A stretch of DNA of 64,000 bases from Mycobacterium sp. IS-1742 (GTDB taxonomy: Bacteria; Actinomycetota; Actinomycetes; Mycobacteriales; Mycobacteriaceae), in contig NZ_LQIV01000011.1 of assembly GCF_001500125.1 (NCBI RefSeq), forward strand, positions 1 to 64,000. Reading direction: 5' to 3'. Position numbers and translations under genes: made by a program. Under the pieces are notes generated by a model. That model made no database searches. It was not told where the DNA came from and was given only the letters and a program-made list of their open reading frames with translations. This document shows positions 53,968 through 62,942 of the stretch, piece by piece. The first letter of the stretch is position 1, and each line of letters begins with the position of its first letter.

Positions 53968-55362
53968 GTGACCCACTATGACGTCGTCGTACTCGGAGCA
54001 GGTCCCGGCGGATACGTCGCGGGCATTCGCGCTGCCCAGCTCGGGCTGAACACCGCCATCGTCGAACCCAAGTACTGGGGCGGCGTGTGCCTCAACGTGG
54101 GATGCATCCCGTCGAAGGCGCTGCTGCGCAACGCCGAACTGGCCCACATCTTCACCAAGGAGGCCAAGACCTTCGGGATCAGCGGTGAGGCGACGTTCGA
54201 CTACGGCGCCGCGTTCGACCGCAGCCGCAAGGTGGCCGAGGGCCGCGTCGCCGGTGTGCACTTCCTGATGAAGAAGAACAAGATCACCGAGGTTCACGGG
54301 TACGGGAAGTTCACCGACGACCACACCATCGAGGTCGACCTCAACGAGGGCGGGACCGAGACGCTGACCTTCGACAACGCGATCATCTCCACCGGGGCCA
54401 GCACGAAACTGGTGCCCAACACGTCGCTGTCGGAGAACGTGGTCACCTACGAAGAGCAGATCATGGAGCGCGAACTGCCCGGCTCGATCGTCATCGCCGG
54501 CGCGGGGGCCATCGGCATGGAGTTCGGCTACGTGATGAAGAACTACGGAGTCGACGTCACGATCGTCGAGTTCCTGCCCCGCGCGCTGCCCAACGAGGAC
54601 GCCGAGGTCTCCAAGGAGATCGAGAAGCAGTTCAAGAAGCTGGGCGTCAAGATCATGACCGGCACCAAGGTCGAGAAGATCACCGACGACGGTGAGCAGG
54701 TGACCGTCGCGGTGTCCAAGGACGGCAAGTCCCAGGACATCAAGGCCGACAAGGTGCTGCAGGCCATCGGCTTCTCCCCGAACGTCGAGGGGTACGGCCT
54801 GGAGGCGGCCGGCGTCGAGTTGACCGACCGCAAGGGCATCGGCATCGACGACTACATGCGCACCAACAAACCGCACATCTACGCGATCGGCGACGTCACC
54901 GGCAAACTGCAACTCGCCCACGTCGCCGAGGCGATGGGTGTCGTCGCCGCCGAGACCATCGCCGGGGCCGAGACCCTCCCGCTGGGCGACTACCGGATGA
55001 TGCCGCGCGCCACCTTCTGCCAGCCGCAGGTCGCCAGCTTCGGGCTCACCGAAGAGCAGGCCCGCGAGGAGGGCTACGACGTCAAGGTCGCCAAGTTCCC
55101 GTTCACCGCCAACGGCAAGGCGCACGGGATGGGCGCTCCGGCCGGTTTCGTCAAGCTCATCGCCGACGCGAAGTACGGCGAGCTGATCGGCGGCCACCTC
55201 ATCGGCCACGACGTCTCCGAACTGCTGCCCGAACTCACGCTGGCGCAGAAGTGGGATCTGACCGCCAACGAACTGGCCCGCAACGTGCACACCCACCCGA
55301 CGCTATCGGAGGCGCTGCAGGAGGCCTTCCACGGGCTTGCCGGACACATGATCAACTTTTGA
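53968..55362 (+). CDS. lpdC: dihydrolipoamide dehydrogenase
   Basis: A 464-residue flavoenzyme, the E3 component of 2-oxoacid dehydrogenases and, in mycobacteria, also of the DlaT-AhpD antioxidant system. The FAD motif is [17 protein letters not shown] (10-26), the redox disulfide C41-C46 is in GGVCLNVGC, the NAD motif [10 protein letters not shown], and the His-Glu pair lies in HTHPTLSE near the end. GTG start at 53968. The membrane protein gene downstream overlaps its stop by 4 bp. Confidence 0.97.
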   Translation: MTHYDVVVLGAGPGGYVAGIRAAQLGLNTAIVEPKYWGGVCLNVGCIPSKALLRNAELAHIFTKEAKTFGISGEATFDYGAAFDRSRKVAEGRVAGVHFLMKKNKITEVHGYGKFTDDHTIEVDLNEGGTETLTFDNAIISTGASTKLVPNTSLSENVVTYEEQIMERELPGSIVIAGAGAIGMEFGYVMKNYGVDVTIVEFLPRALPNEDAEVSKEIEKQFKKLGVKIMTGTKVEKITDDGEQVTVAVSKDGKSQDIKADKVLQAIGFSPNVEGYGLEAAGVELTDRKGIGIDDYMRTNKPHIYAIGDVTGKLQLAHVAEAMGVVAAETIAGAETLPLGDYRMMPRATFCQPQVASFGLTEEQAREEGYDVKVAKFPFTANGKAHGMGAPAGFVKLIADAKYGELIGGHLIGHDVSELLPELTLAQKWDLTANELARNVHTHPTLSEALQEAFHGLAGHMINF

Positions 55363-55628
55363 GAAACGAAATCGTCGCCGGTGTCGGCGGATTCGTGCTC
55401 GGTCATATCCTGTGGCTGGTCGCGATCTCGTTGGCCACCAACACCTCCGACGTCAGCACGTGGGTGCTGGTGGTCGCCGCGCTGTCGTTCGTGGTGGGCG
55501 CCGCGCTCGGCTACCTCGGCTGGCGCAGATTCCAGCGCAAGGAACACGTGTGGTCGACGTTCGTGTGGGGTCTGGCGGTCTCGCCGGTGCTGTTCTCGAT
55601 CGTCGTCCTCGGCGTGACCTACCTGTAG
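55359..55628 (+). CDS. small membrane protein (Rv0463-like)
   Basis: An 89-residue protein with three membrane helices (about 5-24, 30-50 and 65-86). The only sensible in-frame start is TTG at 55359, overlapping the lpdC stop as TTGA. It is translationally coupled to lpdC. Function unknown; its 3' end meets the convergent AhpD-like gene after 3 bp. Confidence 0.72.
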   Translation: MRNEIVAGVGGFVLGHILWLVAISLATNTSDVSTWVLVVAALSFVVGAALGYLGWRRFQRKEHVWSTFVWGLAVSPVLFSIVVLGVTYL

Positions 55629-55631
55629 CGC

Positions 55632-56168
55632 TCAGTCCGGGAAGTCCAGCGGTACCTGCAGCGTGCTGATGGTCGCCGCCAGGCCGTCGTAATGCGCTGC
55701 CAGCAAGCAGAATTCGATGAGCTGCGGCTTGGTCAGATGCCGGGCCAGCACCGCCCACGTCTGCGGTGACACCCCGCGGGTGACGACGAACTCGTCGGTC
55801 GCGGTGACGAGCACCCGCTGCCGGTCGGTGAGGCCCTCGGCGTCGGGTCCCTCGAAGATCCGGGCCTGCAGGTCGGCGCCCAGGCCGCGGCTGCGCGCCA
55901 GCCGGCGGTGCTGCTGCAGTTCGTACTCGCACTCCCGCAGATGGCCCACCCGCAGGATCACGAGCTCGGCGTCCTGACGGGTCAGCTTGCCCAGCCGGCC
56001 GAGCAGCACGCCGCTGTAGGGCAGGAACGCCAGGAACAGCAGACGGTGCTGGCCGAGCACGTCGAACAGGCTGAAGCGCGGCGCGCGGATGGCGCGGGCA
56101 CCGGCCTTGGCGATGACCCAGTTCAGCGGGCCGAGTTCCCGGAGTCCGCCGGGCGCGATGCGGGTCAT
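55632..56168 (-). CDS. carboxymuconolactone decarboxylase/AhpD-like protein
   Basis: A 178-residue helical protein of the CMD/AhpD superfamily (Rv0464c-type). The conserved core is LTRQDAELVILRVGHLRECEYELQQHRRLAR (about 62-92). A single Cys is followed by His in the E-C-x6-H arrangement; the redox CxxC of true AhpD is absent, so peroxidase activity is unlikely. It overlaps the ramB stop by 4 bp (ATGA) and is transcribed with it. Confidence 0.88.
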   Translation of the reverse strand: MTRIAPGGLRELGPLNWVIAKAGARAIRAPRFSLFDVLGQHRLLFLAFLPYSGVLLGRLGKLTRQDAELVILRVGHLRECEYELQQHRRLARSRGLGADLQARIFEGPDAEGLTDRQRVLVTATDEFVVTRGVSPQTWAVLARHLTKPQLIEFCLLAAHYDGLAATISTLQVPLDFPD

Positions 56169-57589
56169 GTCTGCTTCACCAGATAGGGCGAGACCGTGGA
56201 CCGGTGCTCGTCGAGGTCGAGGGCGCGGCCCAGCGCGGGGAACGCGCGCTGTGGGCAGTTGTCCCGCTCGCAGACGCGGCAGCCGGCCCCGATGGGCGTC
56301 GCTCGAACATTCGAGCCATCAGTTACCTCCAGCCCCTCGGAGTAGACCAGCCGATGTGCGTGGCGCAGTTCGCATCCGAGACCGATCGCGAACGTCTTAC
56401 CCGGCTGACCATAGCGCGACGCCCGGCGCTCCACCGTCCGCGCCACCCACATGTAGTTGCGGCCGTCGGGCATCTGCGCGATCTGCACCAGGATCTTGCC
56501 CGGGTTGGCGAAGGTCTCGTACACGTTCCACAGCGGGCAGGTGCCGCCGCTGGACGAGAAGTGGAACCCCGTCGCGGACTGGCGTTTCGACATGTTGCCC
56601 GCACGGTCCACGCGCACGAACGAGAACGGCACCCCGCGCATCGACGGCCGCTGCAAGGTCGACAGCCGGTGCCCGATCGTCTCGTAGCTGACCTGATAGA
56701 ACGCCGAGAGCCGTTCGACGTCGTAGCGGAAGTCCTCCGCGACGTCGTGGAACTGCCGGTACGGCAGCACCGTGGCCGCGGCGAAGTAGTTGGCCAGGCC
56801 GAGGCGGGCCAGGGTGCGCGACTCGTCGCTGGTGAACATGCCCTCGTCGACCATCTTGTCGATGAGGTCGCCGAATTCGAGATAGGCCAGTTCGGCGGCC
56901 ATCTTGAACACCTGCTGACCGGCCGACAGGTGGGTGCTCATCTCCAGTGTCCGGGTGCCCGGTTCGAACCGGTGCAGCACGGTCTCCCCGAGGTCGATGC
57001 GCCGCACGATGTGCACACCGTGCACCGTCGACAACCGGTTGGACAGTTCGCCGGCGAGGTCGCCGCGGTGCATCCGCATCCGGACAGTGAGATCCTCGGC
57101 GGCGCTGTCGAGTTCGTGCAGGTAGTTCTGGCGTTGGTAGAAGTAGTCGCGCACCTCCTCGTGCGGCATCGTGATGGACCCGCTTCCGCTGCCGTCGGTG
57201 AACCGGTCTTCGGTCGCGGCGGCCAACTGGGTGGTGGTCAGCCGGTAGCGGCGGTGCAGGTTGACCATGGCGCGGGCCAGCGCGGGGTGCGCCGCGACCA
57301 TGTCCGCGATCTCGGACACGTCGACCTCGACGCCGAGTTCGCGGTCCATCGCCACTTCGCGGAGTTCGGCCACGAGCCGGGTGTCGTCCTGCGAGGCGAA
57401 GAACGTGGCGTCGACGCCGAACACCTCGGTGATGCGCAGCAGCACCGCGACGGTCAGCGGACGGACGTCGTGCTCGATCTGGTTGAGGTAGCTCGGGGAG
57501 ATCTCGAGCATCTGCGCCAGCGCGGCCTGACTGTAGCCGCGTTCGTTGCGCAACTGCCGAACACGCGACCCCACGAACGTTTTTGCCAC
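56165..57589 (-). CDS. ramB: acetate/fatty-acid metabolism regulator RamB
   Basis: A 474-residue regulator. The N-terminal XRE helix-turn-helix (about 5-60; RGYSQAALAQMLEISPSYLNQIEHDVRPL) is followed by an IrrE/DUF955-like domain in which the HExxH zinc motif is replaced (AAELAYLEF), and a C-terminal domain with GCRVCERDNCPQRAFP. In M. tuberculosis and Corynebacterium RamB represses icl and responds to carbon source. The length equals the M. tuberculosis protein when started at GTG 57589. It sits beside its expected target icl. Confidence 0.94.
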   Translation of the reverse strand: MAKTFVGSRVRQLRNERGYSQAALAQMLEISPSYLNQIEHDVRPLTVAVLLRITEVFGVDATFFASQDDTRLVAELREVAMDRELGVEVDVSEIADMVAAHPALARAMVNLHRRYRLTTTQLAAATEDRFTDGSGSGSITMPHEEVRDYFYQRQNYLHELDSAAEDLTVRMRMHRGDLAGELSNRLSTVHGVHIVRRIDLGETVLHRFEPGTRTLEMSTHLSAGQQVFKMAAELAYLEFGDLIDKMVDEGMFTSDESRTLARLGLANYFAAATVLPYRQFHDVAEDFRYDVERLSAFYQVSYETIGHRLSTLQRPSMRGVPFSFVRVDRAGNMSKRQSATGFHFSSSGGTCPLWNVYETFANPGKILVQIAQMPDGRNYMWVARTVERRASRYGQPGKTFAIGLGCELRHAHRLVYSEGLEVTDGSNVRATPIGAGCRVCERDNCPQRAFPALGRALDLDEHRSTVSPYLVKQT

Positions 57590-57710
57590 GTCAACCAGCC
57601 TAACAACGCTGCGAACATCGGGCTTCGCAATCGTGCCAAGCCCGGGGCTGTGGCAGTATCGGGTCGCCTGGCCATGTATCGCGGCGGGCGGGTGATCAGG
57701 AGGAACACGA

Positions 57711-58544
57711 GTGACCGGCACGACGTCATCAGGCAAGCCCACCGGTACCACGGGCCTGAACAAGATCATGATGCCGGTACCGGATCCGCACCCCGACGTC
57801 TTCGACACCGGCTGGCCGCTGCGCGTCGCCGACGTCGACCGCACCGGACGCCTGAAGTTCGACGCCGCGACCCGTCACATCCAGGACATCGGAACCGACC
57901 ACCTGCGCGAACTCGGTTACGAGAAGACGCACCCGCTGTGGATCGTGCGCCGCACCATGATCGACCTGATCCGCCCCATCGAGTTCCAGGACATGCTGAG
58001 GTTGCGGCGCTGGTGTTCGGGCACGTCGAACCGGTGGTGCGAGATGCGGGTGCGCATCGACGGACGCAAGGGCGGGCTCATGGAATCCGAGGCGTTCTGG
58101 ATCAACATCAACCGGGAGACGCAGGGGCCGGCGCGCATCGCCGACGACTTCATCGCCGGGTTGCAGCGCACCACCGACATCAACCGGTTGCGGTGGAAGG
58201 CCTACCTGAGTGCGGGCGGCCGCGACGACGCCCAGGAGATCCGCGAGTACCCGGTGCGGGTCAGCGACATCGACATCTTCGACCACATGAACAACGCGGT
58301 GTACTGGTCGGTGGTCGAGGACTACCTATACAGCCATCCCGAGTTGGTGCAGGCGCCGCTGCGGGTGACGATCGAACACGACCTTCCGGTGGGGCTCGGC
58401 GACAAGCTGGAGATCATCCGGCACGTCCATCCGCCCGGTTCGACCGACAAATTCGGCGCGGATCTCACGGATCGGACTGTTACAACGCTCACATATGCCG
58501 TCGGCGACGAGACGAAAGCCGTCGCGTGCATCTTCCCGCTCTGA
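57711..58544 (+). CDS. acyl-ACP thioesterase family protein
   Basis: A 277-residue double-hotdog protein of the FatA/FatB-like acyl-ACP thioesterase family (Rv0466-type). The first hotdog (about 34-150) contains VADVDRTGRLKFDAATRHIQDIG and the second (about 175-270) contains VRVSDIDIFDHMNNAVYWS, with the Asp/His/Asn set of the family. It would release fatty acids from acyl carrier protein or CoA. GTG start at 57711 with AGGAGGAAC upstream; divergent from ramB across 121 bp. Confidence 0.88.
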   Translation: MTGTTSSGKPTGTTGLNKIMMPVPDPHPDVFDTGWPLRVADVDRTGRLKFDAATRHIQDIGTDHLRELGYEKTHPLWIVRRTMIDLIRPIEFQDMLRLRRWCSGTSNRWCEMRVRIDGRKGGLMESEAFWININRETQGPARIADDFIAGLQRTTDINRLRWKAYLSAGGRDDAQEIREYPVRVSDIDIFDHMNNAVYWSVVEDYLYSHPELVQAPLRVTIEHDLPVGLGDKLEIIRHVHPPGSTDKFGADLTDRTVTTLTYAVGDETKAVACIFPL

Positions 58545-58558
58545 CGTTCCCGGTTTAA

Positions 58559-58608
58559 CAGTACGGGCGTACTGACCAGCGAAAACAGGTTACTCGCGAG
58601 TAGCTACT
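58559..58608. promoter_or_regulatory. three palindromes in the icl upstream region
   Basis: In 50 bp there are CAGTACG-GG-CGTACTG (58559-58574), TACTCGCGAGTA (58591-58602, perfect 12-mer) and AGTAGCTACT (58599-58608, perfect 10-mer overlapping the previous one). They lie 203-252 bp upstream of the icl ATG, right after the thioesterase stop. They look like operators for lipid or carbon regulators; none can be named with confidence. Confidence 0.5.
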
Positions 58609-58638
58609 GAACCGGTCAAGCTGATCCCGCCTTCGCAA

Positions 58639-58674
58639 CCTTTGCAACTTTTCTGACGCCGTTGGCAAAAGTTG
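58639..58674. promoter_or_regulatory. candidate RamB-binding region before icl
   Basis: CCTTTGCAACTTTT and GGCAAAAGTTGG give 8-bp inverted arms CAACTTTT (58645-58652) and AAAAGTTG (58667-58674). TTTGCAA and GGCAAAA resemble the TTTGCAAA-type core reported for RamB. The location, about 140-170 bp before icl and next to ramB, supports this reading. Confidence 0.45.
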
Positions 58675-58810
58675 GCGATTGAAACGGGTGGACCTGCGGT
58701 TATGCGGTAAGGCATCCTCGCTTTAGCAAGGCAGTGAACCCCTGCTGGTGTTAACAAGCCGAAAGTCCGGCGGCGCCGGCAGCGATGCAAGTAACCGAAG
58801 GAGCAGCCCG

Positions 58811-60097
58811 ATGTCGACCGTTGGCACGCCGAAGTCCCCCGAAGAGATCCAGAAGGACTGGGACACCAACCCCCGCTGGAAGGGCATCACCCGCGAGTAC
58901 TCCGCCGCAGACGTCGTCGCGCTGCAGGGCAGCGTCGTCGAGGAGGCCACGCTGGCCCGCCGCGGCGCCGAGGTGCTGTGGAACCAGCTTCACGACATGG
59001 AGTTCGTGAACGCGCTCGGCGCGCTGACCGGCAACATGGCGGTCCAGCAGGTCCGCGCCGGCCTGAAGGCCATCTACCTGTCCGGGTGGCAGGTCGCCGG
59101 TGACGCCAACCTGTCCGGCCACACCTACCCCGACCAGAGCCTCTACCCGGCCAACTCGGTGCCGCAGGTCGTGCGCCGCATCAACAACGCGCTGCTGCGC
59201 GCCGACGAGATCGCCAAGGTCGAGGGCGACACCTCGGTCGAGAACTGGCTGGTGCCGATCGTCGCCGACGGTGAGGCCGGCTTCGGTGGCGCGCTCAACG
59301 TCTACGAGCTGCAGAAGGCGATGATCGCCGCCGGTGTCGCGGGTTCGCACTGGGAGGACCAGCTGGCCTCGGAGAAGAAGTGCGGCCACCTCGGTGGCAA
59401 GGTGCTGATCCCGACTCAGCAGCACATCCGCACCCTGACCTCGGCCCGCCTCGCCGCCGACGTGGCCGACGTGCCGACCGTCGTCATCGCCCGCACCGAC
59501 GCCGAGGCCGCCACGCTGATCACCTCCGACGTCGACGAGCGCGACCAGCCGTTCATCACCGGTGAGCGGACCAAGGAAGGCTTCTACCGGGTCACGAACG
59601 GCATCGAGCCGTGCATCGCCCGCGCCAAGGCCTACGCGCCGTACTCCGACCTGATCTGGATGGAGACCGGCACCCCGGACCTCGAGCTCGCCCGCAGGTT
59701 CGCCGAGGGGGTGCAGGCCGAGTTCCCGGACCAGATGCTCGCCTACAACTGCTCGCCGTCGTTCAACTGGAAGAAGCACCTCGACGACGCCACGATCGCG
59801 AAGTTCCAGAAGGAACTCGGCGCGATGGGCTTCAAGTTCCAGTTCATCACGCTGGCCGGCTTCCACGCCCTCAACTACTCGATGTTCGATCTGGCCTACG
59901 GCTACGCCCGCAACCAGATGACCGCCTACGTCGAGCTGCAGGAGCGTGAGTTCGCCGCCGAGGAGCGCGGCTACACCGCGACCCGTCACCAGCGTGAGGT
60001 CGGCGCCGGCTACTTCGACCGGATCGCCACCACCGTGGACCCGACCAGCTCGACCACCGCGCTGACCGGTTCCACCGAAGAGGGTCAGTTCCACTAA
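58811..60097 (+). CDS. icl: isocitrate lyase
   Basis: A 428-residue glyoxylate-shunt enzyme that splits isocitrate into succinate and glyoxylate, and in mycobacteria also 2-methylisocitrate. The catalytic loop is KKCGHLGGK with C191. Other signatures are the substrate-contact [10 protein letters not shown] (91-100) and [11 protein letters not shown]. It starts at ATG 58811 with an AAGGAG site. It is needed for growth on fatty acids and acetate. Expected control is by RamB. fadB2 follows after a strong hairpin. Confidence 0.98.
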   Translation: MSTVGTPKSPEEIQKDWDTNPRWKGITREYSAADVVALQGSVVEEATLARRGAEVLWNQLHDMEFVNALGALTGNMAVQQVRAGLKAIYLSGWQVAGDANLSGHTYPDQSLYPANSVPQVVRRINNALLRADEIAKVEGDTSVENWLVPIVADGEAGFGGALNVYELQKAMIAAGVAGSHWEDQLASEKKCGHLGGKVLIPTQQHIRTLTSARLAADVADVPTVVIARTDAEAATLITSDVDERDQPFITGERTKEGFYRVTNGIEPCIARAKAYAPYSDLIWMETGTPDLELARRFAEGVQAEFPDQMLAYNCSPSFNWKKHLDDATIAKFQKELGAMGFKFQFITLAGFHALNYSMFDLAYGYARNQMTAYVELQEREFAAEERGYTATRHQREVGAGYFDRIATTVDPTSSTTALTGSTEEGQFH

Positions 60098-60115
60098 GTC
60101 GCAGAGTTGACAGCG

Positions 60116-60149
60116 CAGGCCCCGCCCAAGAAGTGTTGGGCGGGGCCTG
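60116..60149 (+). terminator. 14-bp hairpin between icl and fadB2
   Basis: CAGGCCCCGCCCAA and TTGGGCGGGGCCTG are perfectly complementary around a 6-nt loop, 19 nt after the icl stop. No T-tract follows, so it is either a mycobacterial-type terminator or an attenuating/processing hairpin that lowers fadB2 expression relative to icl. Confidence 0.8.
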
Positions 60150-60174
60150 ACGCATGACAGGAGGAAGTTCAGCA

Positions 60175-61035
60175 GTGAGCAATCCCATTGACCGAGTAGG
60201 CGTCATCGGCGCCGGCCAGATGGGCGCGGGCATCGCGGAGGTGTCCGCCCGCGCCGGCGTCGACGTGCTGGTCTTCGAGACCACCGAGGCGCTGGTCACC
60301 GCAGGCCGCAACCGCATCACCAAGTCGCTGGAGCGCGGGGTGAGCGCGGGGAAGGTGACCGACGGGGAGAAGTCGGCGGCGCTGGCGAAGCTGCGGTTCA
60401 CCACCGACCTCGCCGACCTGGCCGACCGCCAGCTGGTCATCGAGGCGATCATCGAGGACGAGGCGATCAAGGCCAAGGTCTTCGCCGAACTCGACCAGGT
60501 GATCACCGACCCCGACGCCGTACTGGCGTCGAACACGTCGAGCATCCCCATCATGAAACTCGGTGCGGCAACGCAGAATCCGGGCCGAGTGCTGGGTCTG
60601 CACTTCTTCAACCCGGTGCCGGTGCTGCCGCTGGTCGAACTCGTCAGCACACTCGTGACGTCGGAGTCGGCGATCGAGCGGGTCGAGCGGTTCGCCGGCG
60701 ACGTGCTCGGCAAGCAGGTGGTGCGCTGCAGCGACCGGTCGGGCTTCGTGGTCAACGCGCTGCTGGTGCCGTATCTGCTCTCGGCGATCCGGATGGTCGA
60801 GGCGGGCTTCGCGACGGTCGAGGACGTCGACAAGGCCGTCGTCGCCGGGCTGTCGCATCCGATGGGCCCGCTGCGGCTCTCGGACCTGGTCGGACTCGAC
60901 ACCCTCAAGCTCATCGCGGACAAGATGTTCGAGGAGTTCAAGGAGCCGCACTACGGTCCGCCGCCGCTGCTGCTGCGCATGGTCGAGGCCGGACAGCTGG
61001 GCAAGAAGTCGGGCCGGGGCTTCTACTCCTACTAG
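60175..61035 (+). CDS. fadB2: 3-hydroxybutyryl-CoA dehydrogenase
   Basis: A 286-residue stand-alone 3-hydroxyacyl-CoA dehydrogenase. The NAD motif is GVIGAGQMGAGIAE (9-22). The catalytic His143 is in LHFFNPVPVLPLVE with E155. The C-terminal domain has SRGF-like RSGFVVNALL and ends GKKSGRGFYSY. It interconverts acetoacetyl-CoA and 3-hydroxybutyryl-CoA. GTG start at 60175 with AGGAGGAAG upstream. Its position after icl fits C4/fatty-acid metabolism. Confidence 0.95.
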   Translation: MSNPIDRVGVIGAGQMGAGIAEVSARAGVDVLVFETTEALVTAGRNRITKSLERGVSAGKVTDGEKSAALAKLRFTTDLADLADRQLVIEAIIEDEAIKAKVFAELDQVITDPDAVLASNTSSIPIMKLGAATQNPGRVLGLHFFNPVPVLPLVELVSTLVTSESAIERVERFAGDVLGKQVVRCSDRSGFVVNALLVPYLLSAIRMVEAGFATVEDVDKAVVAGLSHPMGPLRLSDLVGLDTLKLIADKMFEEFKEPHYGPPPLLLRMVEAGQLGKKSGRGFYSY

Positions 61036-61041
61036 CGCCAG

Positions 61042-61105
61042 CGCCGAACGCACGGTTGTTGTACGCAAACACCGAGAAGGCCCGTCAACAACCGTGCGCT
61101 CGGCG
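61042..61105 (+). repeat. 64-bp palindromic repeat B, left copy
   Basis: A 64-bp element with 20-bp terminal inverted arms (CGCCGAACGCACGGTTGTTG and its near complement). It matches the copy at 62005-62068 in direct orientation at 54 of 64 positions, including 17 of 24 between the arms. It lies 6 bp after fadB2. The last six codons and the stop of the second DUF559-type gene (61085-61105) are inside it. Confidence 0.85.
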
Positions 61106-61939
61106 GGCAGCGTCTACGCGTTCGATGATTTCCGGCTGACGTGACCGCAACTGGGTGGCGCTCACGCGGACTATCAGCCATCCCCGAGCGGCGAGGAACT
61201 CGAGCCGCTCGATGTCAGCGGCGTAGTCGTCGGGGTTCGTGAAGTGCTGTTCGCCGTCGTACTCGACGCCGACCAGGCACGACGGCCAGCCCATGTCGAT
61301 GCGTCGCACGACGCGTCCATAGTCGTTGCACACGGGAATCTGCGTCACCGGTCGTGGCAGGCCCGACCGGGCGATCAGCAGACGGAGTCGGCTTTCCTGC
61401 GGTGACTCGGCGCCCGGGTCGACCAACGTCATGGTCTTACGTAGCCGACGGACGCCTCGCGCGCCCGGATATCGGGTGGCGATCGCATCGACGGCTTCGG
61501 CCGGCACACCCGTCGCGTTGAGCAGCGCGTCGATGCGGATCACGCCCATCTGCTCGGGCAGCCGCCGCCCGAGGTCGTAGGCGGTCCTGGCGACAGTCGT
61601 GCATCGCATGGCGTCGACCGAGGTGACCTCGTCATCGCGAAATGCGTTGCATCGAGCGATCATTCCGTCGGCCGCCGGTCGGCGGGAATGCGCGATCTCG
61701 ACGGGGGCCCTGGGTGGTATCCAGCGGCTGCCCAGGACGGCCGCCGCGCAATGACCGGTGAGCGTGGCCCGCCGTCCCGACCACAGCCAGGCTGCACGCG
61801 CCCGGTCGGTCGCCGTCAACTCGATTCCCGTCGGCACGTACACGTTGCGATACACCTTGGTGTACCGACGACGCAGATCTCGGCGGGTGAGTTCGCCGGA
61901 CTCGAGCGCCTCGGTGGCGACGATCAGGGGGGCTCTCAC
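61085..61939 (-). CDS. DUF559/Vsr-like nuclease-fold protein with AbiEi-like N-terminus (paralog)
   Basis: A 284-residue paralog of the 31562-32434 protein. Shared blocks include AAWLWSGRRA, YDLGRRL, RIDALLNAT, GAESPxES, RIDMGWP and LVGV. The Vsr/DUF559-like site is more canonical: E182 in SPQES, D215 in RIDMGWP, and E226-Y-D228-G with H232 following. The N-terminal ~45 residues resemble the AbiEi wing (LESGELTRRDLRRRYTKVYRNVYVP). GTG start at 61939. Its C-terminal RRAHGC and stop are encoded inside repeat B. Function unknown; nuclease, repair or defence is inferred. Confidence 0.8.
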   Translation of the reverse strand: MRAPLIVATEALESGELTRRDLRRRYTKVYRNVYVPTGIELTATDRARAAWLWSGRRATLTGHCAAAVLGSRWIPPRAPVEIAHSRRPAADGMIARCNAFRDDEVTSVDAMRCTTVARTAYDLGRRLPEQMGVIRIDALLNATGVPAEAVDAIATRYPGARGVRRLRKTMTLVDPGAESPQESRLRLLIARSGLPRPVTQIPVCNDYGRVVRRIDMGWPSCLVGVEYDGEQHFTNPDDYAADIERLEFLAARGWLIVRVSATQLRSRQPEIIERVDAARRAHGC

Positions 61940-61992
61940 GCACTACATCGTCGGGCGACGGACGCCTCTACCCCTGCGGTAGTTGCCTCCGC

Positions 61993-62001
61993 TGTGGATA
62001 A
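61993..62001 (-). promoter_or_regulatory. TTATCCACA (DnaA-box-like) site beside repeat B
   Basis: The minus strand reads TTATCCACA, 3 bp from the right repeat B. The wider 13-mer GCTGTGGATAACT is identical to that at 31501-31513 beside repeat A. Confidence 0.5.
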
Positions 62002-62004
62002 CTC

Positions 62005-62068
62005 CGCCGACCGCACGGTTGTTGTACACAAACGCCGAGAGGCGGCGGCAACAACCGTGCAGTCGGCG
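62005..62068 (+). repeat. 64-bp palindromic repeat B, right copy
   Basis: A direct counterpart of 61042-61105, same length and 84% identical. It is 65 bp upstream of the second DUF559-type gene and 7 bp beyond the 3' end of the PPK2 gene. Confidence 0.85.
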
Positions 62069-62075
62069 AAAAAAT

Positions 62076-62942
62076 TCAGGCGTCAGCCAGACGCCGCTTC
62101 TCCGCCTCGACGTCGAAATCCGGCGGCGGCCAGGACATGTTGAGACCCTTGAGCGCCTCGATCAGCAGTTCGGTGATCGCCAATCGGCTGTACCACTTCC
62201 GGTCGCACGGCACCACGTACCACGGCGCATGGTCGGTCGAGGTGCGGTCGAGCACCGCCTGGTAGGCCTGCTCGTACTTCGGCCACAACAGCCGTTCGTC
62301 GATGTCGGCGGGGTTGTACTTCCAGTACTTGTCCGGGCGTTCGAGCCGTTCGGCCAAGCGGCGCTTCTGCTCCTGCAGCGACACGAACATCGCGACCTTC
62401 ACGATCGAGGTGCCGCTGTCGACGAGTTCGCGCTCGAAGTCGTTGATCTCGTCGTAGCGGGCGCCCCAGACGTCGGGCGGGACCAGATCGTGCACCCGCA
62501 CGATCAGCACGTCCTCGTAGTGCGACCGGTCGAAGACCCCGATGTGCCCGGGCGTCGGCAGCGCCTTGCGGATGCGCCACAGGTAGTGGTGGGCCAACTC
62601 CTCCTCGGTGGGCTTACCGAAGCTGGTGTACTTGATGCCCTGCGGATTGGCCGCTCCGACAACGTGTTTGACGATGCCGCCCTTGCCCGCGGTGTCCATG
62701 CCCTGCAGGATCAGCAGCACCGAGCGGGTGTCGCCGGCGCGGCTGTTGGCGTACAGCTTCTCCTGCAACTCACCGAGCCGCGAACTGCGCTCGGCGTGCA
62801 GCGCCGGGGCGTCGGTCTTGGAGCCGGTGAAACCCGGTGTCGCGGAGGTGTCGATGTCGGCGACCTTGTCGCCCGGCCGGAACCGGAGGTGGACATGCGG
62901 ATCGTGCGACCACAGGGCGGGAAGATCGGATTCTCGGCTCAT
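62076..62942 (-). CDS. polyphosphate kinase 2 family protein
   Basis: A 288-residue PPK2. Walker A is GMDTAGKGG (81-89) and Walker B FDRSHYEDVL (137-146). The lid Arg-rich segment EQKRRLAERLERPDKYWKYN (191-210) and the C-terminal APWYVVPCDRKWY are conserved. It transfers phosphate between polyphosphate and nucleotides; its sequence is closer to the class III/AMP-ADP-using group than to the Rv3232c type. It is coupled to the upstream TetR gene by a 4-bp overlap. Confidence 0.92.
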   Translation of the reverse strand: MSRESDLPALWSHDPHVHLRFRPGDKVADIDTSATPGFTGSKTDAPALHAERSSRLGELQEKLYANSRAGDTRSVLLILQGMDTAGKGGIVKHVVGAANPQGIKYTSFGKPTEEELAHHYLWRIRKALPTPGHIGVFDRSHYEDVLIVRVHDLVPPDVWGARYDEINDFERELVDSGTSIVKVAMFVSLQEQKRRLAERLERPDKYWKYNPADIDERLLWPKYEQAYQAVLDRTSTDHAPWYVVPCDRKWYSRLAITELLIEALKGLNMSWPPPDFDVEAEKRRLADA

